Positions 18,699 through 24,282 of a stretch of DNA of 24,282 nt are shown piece after piece. Source of the DNA: a virus. How positions within the stretch are numbered: position 1 is the stretch's first letter; each line of letters starts with the position of its first letter. The notes beneath the pieces are model-generated. The model did not search any database. It was not told where the DNA came from and worked only from the letters and a program-made list of their open reading frames with translations. The stretch lies in IMG/VR virus record IMGVR_UViG_3300006735_000243, positions 1 through 24,282 of that record. One strand, 5' to 3'. The position numbers and the translations under genes are program-made.

Positions 18699-21671
18699 AT
18701 GGCAACTAAATGGACATCACCAACATGGCGAATGCCGGAGAATAGCAATCAGAGTAAATTTGATAACTATAGTTTAGATTTTCCTGGAGCTGTATCGCAG
18801 AGAATAAGTGTAACAGCAAGTGACACTATACTACCTAATCAGTCTGACCCTAAAATGTCTATTTCGGCTTGGATATATATGGACACTAGCTCTTCAGGCA
18901 TTAGTCGTACTATATTCTCTAGCGGAAAAGTTGGAAGTGGAGCAATGGACTACACGTTTGAAGTAAACAATGGTTTTTTATTTTTTAAAGTAAGAACTAC
19001 TAATGTTCCTCCTCATTATACTACAATAACTGGCGGCACTGCAATAAGTTTAAATACTTGGTACCACGCTTCTGTTACCTGGGATGGAGCAAATTTAAAT
19101 TTATATTTAAACAGTGTTGTAGACGCAACTCCAGTTGCAGCTACTTCTTTTTATGCTACCAGTAATTCTTCGCCAATGATTGGAGTTAGAGAAGGTGGTG
19201 GCTATTATTCTGCTTGGGCTGGAAAACTAGGACAAATTTGTTATTTTGACTACGCGTTATCTGAAACTCAAGTAAAATATTTATATAACAATAATGCTGG
19301 TGGATCTACACCTAATCCACAAAATCCTATGGCTATACCAGGTAATTCACCTATAGCTTATTATGATTTAGGTGGGTCAAGTACTGGGGACGCTGCTGCA
19401 TCATCGCCAAACACTTTAACTGTACCAAACTCTTCAGTACCAAGTGCAACTGTTTTTGATTTTAGTACATCAGATGTTGTAGAATCGCCGCATATAAGTA
19501 TTGATTCATCTTTCACTGTATCAGCTTGGATTAACACAACAGATACTAGTACATATGGTAATATATTTTCTTCTGATGATTTTGGCTCTAATAGAAATTG
19601 GCAATTTTTCAGATGGAACAATAAAATAAGATTTTTATTAAGAGACTCAAGTGGTAGTAGTATATACGATAGTTTAGCTACAGCAACAGAAACTATAAAT
19701 GATGGAAAATGGCACCATGTTGCTGCAACTTGGGATGGTACTACAAATTCAAATGGAATAAGTATATATGTAGATGGTGACTTAAGTACACAAGGAACTT
19801 CATCAAGTACATCGTTGAAAAATAGTGTTGTAACACAGAAAATAGGAGCTGGTAATACACTTTGGGATTTTATAGGTAAGATATCTAATTGCCAACTATG
19901 GAATACAAATCTTTCTTTATCAGAAGTAAAAACTCTTTATAATAACGGTGTTCCATTATTAACAGGTACACAACCACAAGCTGCTAACCTAAAAGCTTGG
20001 TATAAATTAAATATTGATACTAGTACTTGGAATGGATCCGATTGGACTATTGAAAATAATTTTACTACTCCAACTTATACAGAAGGTTTAAAGTTTTTTG
20101 GTCAATATTTAGGTGGTTCTCCTAATGCTAACTACTCTGGCATGAGATTAACAAATCAAACAATTTCATCAGACCATGTTACATATAGTTTTTGGTATAA
20201 AAGAGTTATACCAACTACAGGTAGTAGTATAGGAATAGTATTAACTAGTGGTTATTTAGGTGGATTAAATGTGGTAAGTGGTGGTGGGGTGCAATGGTTT
20301 GGTGATGGGGCAACAAAATATGTAAATTTTTCTGGTAATGTAGGAGATGGAGCTTGGCATCATGTTTTAGTATATTACCCTAACACTTCTACTATAACCC
20401 ACTCAGATGTAAAATGTTATATAGATGGCGTTCTTCAAACTAATAGCTATGTTGGTGCAGGTAGTTCTAGTGGCCCTGTAACAGAAATTAGAGGAACTTT
20501 ATTACAAAGTGTCCCTCTTCAAGTTGAATTAAGTAATTGGTCTTATTTTTTAAGTGACCAAACGGGTAACATAGATACGATATATAATGGAGGAACCCCA
20601 GGTGATATTAGTTCATTAAATCCTTCTGTTTGGTTAAAATATAATTCATCCACAACAAGTTTAACAGGAGCAAAAGGAGCAAATTATGGGGTAGCAACAG
20701 ATTCAAGTGGAAATGGAAATAATGGTATTATAGCAGGGGGGTTTAGTTCTCAAAGTAACACTGAAACTGCTGAAATAGTAACTTCAAATGTGTTAACAGG
20801 AGGTAAAAGCTCAGGTATGACTACAGCAAATTTAGTTAATTCTGACTTAGAAAGAAGTATTCCATATAGTAGTTATAGTATGGATTTTGACGGTTTGACA
20901 GATTTTATAAAAACAACTTCACCTACTATAACAAGTGGCGCAATGAGTTTTTCTTGTTGGTTTAAAACAAGTGCAGCTGGTAATCAAGTAATATGGAATT
21001 CAATTGATTCTACTACAGCTAAAAGTTTTCTTAGAATATCAGGCACAGCGTTAAGGTTAAAAATTATTGATGGTTCAGGTGGAAATAATAATATAGATAA
21101 TACAGTTACAACAGCAGATGGTAATTGGCATCACATTGCCTTTATAACAGATGGTTTAACTACCACTAATGGAGTTGTTGTTTACTTAGATGGTCAGGAA
21201 TTAGCTGTTAAAGGAACATTGTCTAATGCTGGTTTTGCGTCTACAACAAAAAATCAAATAGGTGCCTATGCTCCTAATGCTCAAAATTTTAATGGAGAAT
21301 TATCAAACCCAGCTTTTTTCAATAAAGTTTTAACAGAAAATGAAATAGCAAGCATATATAATGGTGGTGTTCCAAACGACATTTCTAGTTTATCTCCAGT
21401 AGCTTGGTGGAGTTTTTCAGGTGATAGTTATTACAATGGAACAGATTGGATATGTCCAGATTTAGTAGGAAGTAATAATGGTGATAGTGATGGAACTATG
21501 GGTGGAGATGAACTAGTAGGCGATGGACCAGGTTCTACATCAAATGGAATCGCTACAGGTATGAATATACCAGGTAATTTACAAGGTAATGCACCTAACT
21601 CATCTAAAAATGCTTTTTCAGTAAATATGAATGCAGCTGATAGAGTTGAGGACGTAGCACCAACCCCGTAA
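18699..21671 (+). CDS. Multi-LamG virion adhesin (990 aa)
   Basis: Four LamG-type domains lie in a row: about 23-198 (WYH at 121-123), 252-416 (WHH 338-340), 464-630 (WHH 553-555) and 725-888 (WHH 810-812). Each has the repeating order FD...FSxW..., WHHxA, YxDG, NxxLSxxEIxxxYNxG. The domains are diverged, so duplication is old. The C-terminal 100 residues (from SPVAWWSFSGD through GSTSNGIATGMNIPGNLQGN to VNMNAADRVEDVAPTP) resemble a conserved tail of phage structural proteins, perhaps its attachment or assembly domain. It is likely the largest host-recognition protein here; a ligand cannot be inferred. Confidence 0.8.
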   Translation: MATKWTSPTWRMPENSNQSKFDNYSLDFPGAVSQRISVTASDTILPNQSDPKMSISAWIYMDTSSSGISRTIFSSGKVGSGAMDYTFEVNNGFLFFKVRTTNVPPHYTTITGGTAISLNTWYHASVTWDGANLNLYLNSVVDATPVAATSFYATSNSSPMIGVREGGGYYSAWAGKLGQICYFDYALSETQVKYLYNNNAGGSTPNPQNPMAIPGNSPIAYYDLGGSSTGDAAASSPNTLTVPNSSVPSATVFDFSTSDVVESPHISIDSSFTVSAWINTTDTSTYGNIFSSDDFGSNRNWQFFRWNNKIRFLLRDSSGSSIYDSLATATETINDGKWHHVAATWDGTTNSNGISIYVDGDLSTQGTSSSTSLKNSVVTQKIGAGNTLWDFIGKISNCQLWNTNLSLSEVKTLYNNGVPLLTGTQPQAANLKAWYKLNIDTSTWNGSDWTIENNFTTPTYTEGLKFFGQYLGGSPNANYSGMRLTNQTISSDHVTYSFWYKRVIPTTGSSIGIVLTSGYLGGLNVVSGGGVQWFGDGATKYVNFSGNVGDGAWHHVLVYYPNTSTITHSDVKCYIDGVLQTNSYVGAGSSSGPVTEIRGTLLQSVPLQVELSNWSYFLSDQTGNIDTIYNGGTPGDISSLNPSVWLKYNSSTTSLTGAKGANYGVATDSSGNGNNGIIAGGFSSQSNTETAEIVTSNVLTGGKSSGMTTANLVNSDLERSIPYSSYSMDFDGLTDFIKTTSPTITSGAMSFSCWFKTSAAGNQVIWNSIDSTTAKSFLRISGTALRLKIIDGSGGNNNIDNTVTTADGNWHHIAFITDGLTTTNGVVVYLDGQELAVKGTLSNAGFASTTKNQIGAYAPNAQNFNGELSNPAFFNKVLTENEIASIYNGGVPNDISSLSPVAWWSFSGDSYYNGTDWICPDLVGSNNGDSDGTMGGDELVGDGPGSTSNGIATGMNIPGNLQGNAPNSSKNAFSVNMNAADRVEDVAPTP

Positions 21672-21717
21672 ATAAAATATTAAACAAGTAAATATATAAA
21701 TAACAATAATTAAAACA

Positions 21718-21960
21718 ATGGCAACAACTTATGCAGTAATAAACTTAACTGACACTAACGCGATACTATTTAGTCAAGTTAATCAAAGTTCTGCTCAGAC
21801 AATGAGAAGAAATGTAGCAAATACTCAAGGTTTACTGTCTTACCAAGTTGAACCTAGTTTTATTACTAATGGTTCACTAGTTCCAGTAGAGACTTTGAAT
21901 CACGAACAAGCTTTAGCTTTAATGGCAACTCCAGAATGGTCGCCACCAGAGCCTGAGTAA
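21718..21960 (+). CDS. Conserved small phage protein (80 aa)
   Basis: The protein reads MATTYAVINLTDTNAILFSQ, then SSAQTMRRNVANTQGLLSYQ and a Pro/Glu-rich end (WSPPEPE). I have seen this type beside tail genes in marine phages, with no known function. The leader is AT-only (AATTAAAACA). It is probably co-transcribed with the adhesin genes. Confidence 0.6.
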   Translation: MATTYAVINLTDTNAILFSQVNQSSAQTMRRNVANTQGLLSYQVEPSFITNGSLVPVETLNHEQALALMATPEWSPPEPE

Positions 21961-21986
21961 ATAATAATTAAATTAAATTAAATTAA

Positions 21987-22241
21987 ATGGAAAATAAAAT
22001 AACAGAAGAACAATTAAATAAAATCAAAGAGCAACAGTCAAAGTTAAATGAAGTAATAAATGAAATAGGTGTTTTAGAAACTACAAAACACAGTCATTTA
22101 CATCACATAGCAGAGATTAATAAAGATATTGAAGAGTTTAAAAACGAACTTGAAAAAGAGTACGGTGCTATAAATATAAACTTAGAAGACGGTACTTATA
22201 CAGATATAAAAAAGGACGAGTTACAAGAAGAAAATGTCTAG
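21987..22241 (+). CDS. Small coiled-coil protein (84 aa)
   Basis: The product is MENKITEEQLNKIKEQQSKL, then a long charged helix (residues 6-60, with heptads) and INLEDGTYTDIKKDELQEEN. I recognise this as a type found near terminase and tail genes of many marine phages; the function is unknown. The leader ATTAAATTAAATTAA is the same as that of groEL. It overlaps the next gene by 8 nt. Confidence 0.6.
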   Translation: MENKITEEQLNKIKEQQSKLNEVINEIGVLETTKHSHLHHIAEINKDIEEFKNELEKEYGAININLEDGTYTDIKKDELQEENV

Positions 22242-22461
22242 TATAATTAGAAAAATTAGTATAGGTTCTGATTATAAAAACGATGCAATGCATTATTCTA
22301 TTGGTCAAGAAGTGTATGGTGGTCATACTATATGCAATATATTAAATAATGAAAAGAGTGGAGAATATTCTATTTATATAAAAAAGAATAACGAAGTTTT
22401 ACCTTGGAAAAGATTTAATAGTCAAATGGCAATAGCAGTAGAATATGATCTTAAGTATTGA
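22234..22461 (+). CDS. Conserved small phage protein (75 aa)
   Basis: The protein reads MSSIIRKISIGSDYKNDAMH then YSIGQEVYGGHTICNILNNE and IYIKKNNEVLPWKRFNSQMA. The layout (an R-K-I-x-IGxDYKxxAMxYxxGQ block) is seen in phage proteins upstream of terminase genes. No function is known. The TGA overlaps the next ATG (TGATG). Confidence 0.6.
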   Translation: MSSIIRKISIGSDYKNDAMHYSIGQEVYGGHTICNILNNEKSGEYSIYIKKNNEVLPWKRFNSQMAIAVEYDLKY

Positions 22462-23054
22462 TGAAAAGCTTATACCAGTTCTTAGTAAAGCCATACTTTG
22501 ACAGATACGATAATACTAGATATATAGATGGCAAAGAATTAATTATAAATACTAGTATTGAAGATCACCAATTTGTAAGTAAAAAAGCTACTGTTGTTTC
22601 TACTCCAGCTGCTTTTGATACAGACATAAAATGTGGTGATATAGTTTATGTTCATCATAATATTTTTAGAAGATATTATGATATGAAAGGTAGAGAGAAA
22701 AACTCATCTACTTTTTTTAAAGATGAACTACACTTTTGCAGTTTAGATCAAATCTATATGTATAATCTAAAACCACATTTAGATTATTGTTTTGTAAAAC
22801 CTATTTTAAATAAATCAAATCTAAGTGTAGATAAAGAGAAAGAGCACTTTGGTATACTAAAATATTCTAATAAGTCCTTAGAAGACGTAGGATTAAAACC
22901 TGGAGCGCTTGTTATATTTACACCTAACTCAGAGTTTGAATTTATTGTGGAAGGCGAACGCCTTTATTGTATGAAATCTAATGATATAGCAGTAACTCAT
23001 GAACACGAAGGAAACGAAGAAGAAAATAATCCAAGCTGGGCAAAAAGCAGTTGA
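22461..23054 (+). CDS. Tandem GroES-fold-like protein (197 aa)
   Basis: I start at ATG 22461, although TTG 22458 is in frame. The protein appears to hold two GroES-like beta barrels. The first, about 25-102, contains ATVVSTPAAFDTDIKCGDIV (43-62) and VHHNIFRRYYD. The second, about 106-180, contains GILKYSNKSL, LKPGALVIFTPNSEFEF and GERLYCMKSNDIAVTHE. In both, G-x-V/I-x-x-P...KxGDxV-type strands recall the co-chaperonin barrel, and similar marine phage proteins are sometimes annotated as co-chaperonins. The usual mobile loop is not evident, so it may not bind GroEL. It is a structural guess from pattern only. Confidence 0.5.
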   Translation: MKSLYQFLVKPYFDRYDNTRYIDGKELIINTSIEDHQFVSKKATVVSTPAAFDTDIKCGDIVYVHHNIFRRYYDMKGREKNSSTFFKDELHFCSLDQIYMYNLKPHLDYCFVKPILNKSNLSVDKEKEHFGILKYSNKSLEDVGLKPGALVIFTPNSEFEFIVEGERLYCMKSNDIAVTHEHEGNEEENNPSWAKSS

Positions 23055-23274
23055 AGAGTTAATTAAAGTAGCAAAAGAAAAAATTGTAGATTCAGATGAT
23101 GATGTATCAGCTGATAGATTAAAAAACGCAGCTGCTACTAAAAAGCTAGCTATATTTGATGCTTTTGAAATATTAACAAGGATACAGCAGGAAGAAGAGA
23201 TGTTAAGTGAAAAACCTAAAAATAAAAAAGAAGAAAGATCTTTTAGGGGTTTTGCAGAAGGGCGTAGCAAATGA
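22999..23274 (+). CDS. Candidate small terminase subunit (91 aa)
   Basis: The 91-aa protein overlaps the end of the preceding gene by 56 nt and the start of the large terminase by ATGA. It is helical and charged: MNTKETKKKIIQAGQKAVEE, then SDDDVSADRLKNAAATKKLA and FDAFEILTRIQQEEEMLSEK, ending FRGFAEGRSK. The position directly before terL and its helical, multimer-like character suggest the small terminase. No helix-turn-helix is obvious, so the assignment rests mainly on position. Confidence 0.5.
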   Translation: MNTKETKKKIIQAGQKAVEELIKVAKEKIVDSDDDVSADRLKNAAATKKLAIFDAFEILTRIQQEEEMLSEKPKNKKEERSFRGFAEGRSK

Positions 23275-24282
23275 GTTACGAACAAAACTTATTACAAGAA
23301 ATAAAAGACTATATAAATCCTAAAATACTTAAAAAAGAAAACAGGTATAAAAGATGGAAGTATGGTTATAACTCTGATTATGATTTTATAGTAATTAGTA
23401 AAACTGGACAAATTGGACAGATCATTGAAATTCAAAATCTCAGGATTGCTTTACCAGCAGTCGATAAACCGTTTAAACGAAGCGAAAAACAAAAGGAACA
23501 ATATTGGGAAAAACAAGAATACCCAAAAGAATTAGCTAGAATAAAAAGTAGATTTGATTGGGATGAGTATCCTAATGACTTCAAAGAAAAATGGTACGAT
23601 TATATAGATGAAGAATTTAAACGTAGATCAGATGGTTACTGGTTTTATAATGACGGTATGCCTACTTACATCACTGGTACTCATTACATGTATTTGCAAT
23701 GGTCAAAGATCGACATCGGAGCTCCAGATTATAGAGAAGCAAATAGAATCTTTTTCATATTCTGGGAAGCCTGTAAGGCTGATGACAGATGCTATGGAAT
23801 GTGTTATCTTAAAAACAGACGGAGTGGTTTCTCCTTTATGTCATCGGCAGAGCTTGTTAATCAAGCCACAATATCTTCAGATGCTAGATTCGGTATCTTA
23901 TCAAAATCTGGAGCAGACGCTAAAAAGATGTTCACAGATAAAGTTGTACCAATATCCGTTAACTATCCGTTTTTCTTTAAACCAATCCAAGATGGTATGG
24001 ATCGTCCAAAAACCGAGCTCGCATATAGGGTGCCGGCTTCGAAGCTTACTCGAAGAAAACTCGAGTCCAATGAGAAGCTTAGAGAACTGCAAGGATTAGA
24101 CACTACTATTGATTGGAAAAATACAGGAGATAACTCTTACGACGGTGAAAAATTAAAATTATTAGCACACGACGAATCAGGAAAATGGGAACGACCAGAC
24201 AATATATTAAACAACTGGAGAGTTACAAAAACTACATTAAGACTAGGCCGAAGAATAGTAGGCAAGTGTATGATGGGCTCAA
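23271..24282 (+). CDS. terL: Terminase large subunit (partial, 5' part)
   Basis: The gene starts at ATG 23271 and runs off the right edge (337 codons seen). I translated it myself; a shorter open frame over 23608-24099 is in another frame. About residues 36-60 read FIVISKTGQIGQIIEIQNLR. At about 179-186 comes KNRRSGFS, the Walker A-like ATPase motif, followed by FMSSAELVNQATISSDARFG. Near 302-308 LAHDESGKW has the DE of Walker B, and near 327-337 GRRIVGKCMMGS precedes the coupling (motif III) residues. The pattern DGMDRPKTELAY follows the conserved order of phage terminases. It packages DNA into the prohead using ATP; the C-terminal nuclease domain would lie beyond the window. Confidence 0.88.
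   Translation, partial: MSYEQNLLQEIKDYINPKILKKENRYKRWKYGYNSDYDFIVISKTGQIGQIIEIQNLRIALPAVDKPFKRSEKQKEQYWEKQEYPKELARIKSRFDWDEYPNDFKEKWYDYIDEEFKRRSDGYWFYNDGMPTYITGTHYMYLQWSKIDIGAPDYREANRIFFIFWEACKADDRCYGMCYLKNRRSGFSFMSSAELVNQATISSDARFGILSKSGADAKKMFTDKVVPISVNYPFFFKPIQDGMDRPKTELAYRVPASKLTRRKLESNEKLRELQGLDTTIDWKNTGDNSYDGEKLKLLAHDESGKWERPDNILNNWRVTKTTLRLGRRIVGKCMMGS

Noticed and set aside
23608-24099. A 163-aa open frame on the plus strand
   Set aside because: It lies in a different frame over the large terminase gene, whose product has clear terminase motifs in the frame starting at 23271.
1-24282. CRISPR array, integrase or transposase
   Set aside because: No regularly spaced direct repeats, and no gene product with integrase, recombinase or transposase motifs; no evidence for lysogeny in this window.

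Overview
The window reads as part of the genome of a tailed double-stranded DNA phage. It is strongly AT-rich and almost wall-to-wall genes, and most genes overlap by ATGA or TAATG. Most start codons follow A/T-only leaders rather than a Shine-Dalgarno sequence (for example AATTAAATTAAATTAAATG), which is typical of Bacteroidota hosts. Together with GroEL/GroES, LamG-type tail proteins and small-protein families that resemble marine phage proteins, this suggests a phage of a marine flavobacterium-like host. The host assignment is inference. The genome is cut off at both ends of the window: an ERF-like recombination gene on the left and the large terminase on the right.

Left arm (1-7938, all on the minus strand): the early and replication/regulation region. 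It holds the start of an ERF-family gene, a phage sigma-70-like factor, an HTH protein, an ATP-dependent DNA ligase, a C4 zinc-finger protein and a long chain of small overlapping genes, several shorter than 60 codons. A conserved two-part promoter-like block (TACAAAnTAAATACGA, six variable bases, then AnAGATAAT) occurs eight times. In all five copies that lie directly before a gene, exactly 6 nt separate GATAAT from ATG, which predicts leaderless mRNAs. Two GC-rich, probably structured RNAs sit between genes: a three-way junction at 3394-3459 and a tRNA-like or tmRNA-like RNA around 5467-5638. In both, mismatches on the plus strand become G-U pairs on the minus strand.

Centre (7939-8421): a divergent control region. 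It has two tandem copies of the leftward element, a 23-bp inverted repeat, a 53-bp inverted-repeat element whose sister copy lies at 7648-7700, and a sigma-70-like rightward promoter.

Right arm (8422-24282, all on the plus strand): late genes. In order these are a tail-fibre-like protein, GroEL and GroES, a winged-helix-like protein, a lysis-type cassette (small membrane proteins, an M15 peptidase, coiled-coil membrane proteins), a cluster of tiny lysine-rich proteins, a small HExxH protein, a methionine-rich repeat protein, a holin-like protein, and virion/tail proteins including two with five LamG domains in total. Then come small conserved proteins, a protein that looks like two GroES folds in tandem, a candidate small terminase and the 5' part of the large terminase. 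A plausible programme is early leftward transcription for regulation and DNA metabolism, then rightward transcription for lysis, virion proteins, their folding, and packaging.
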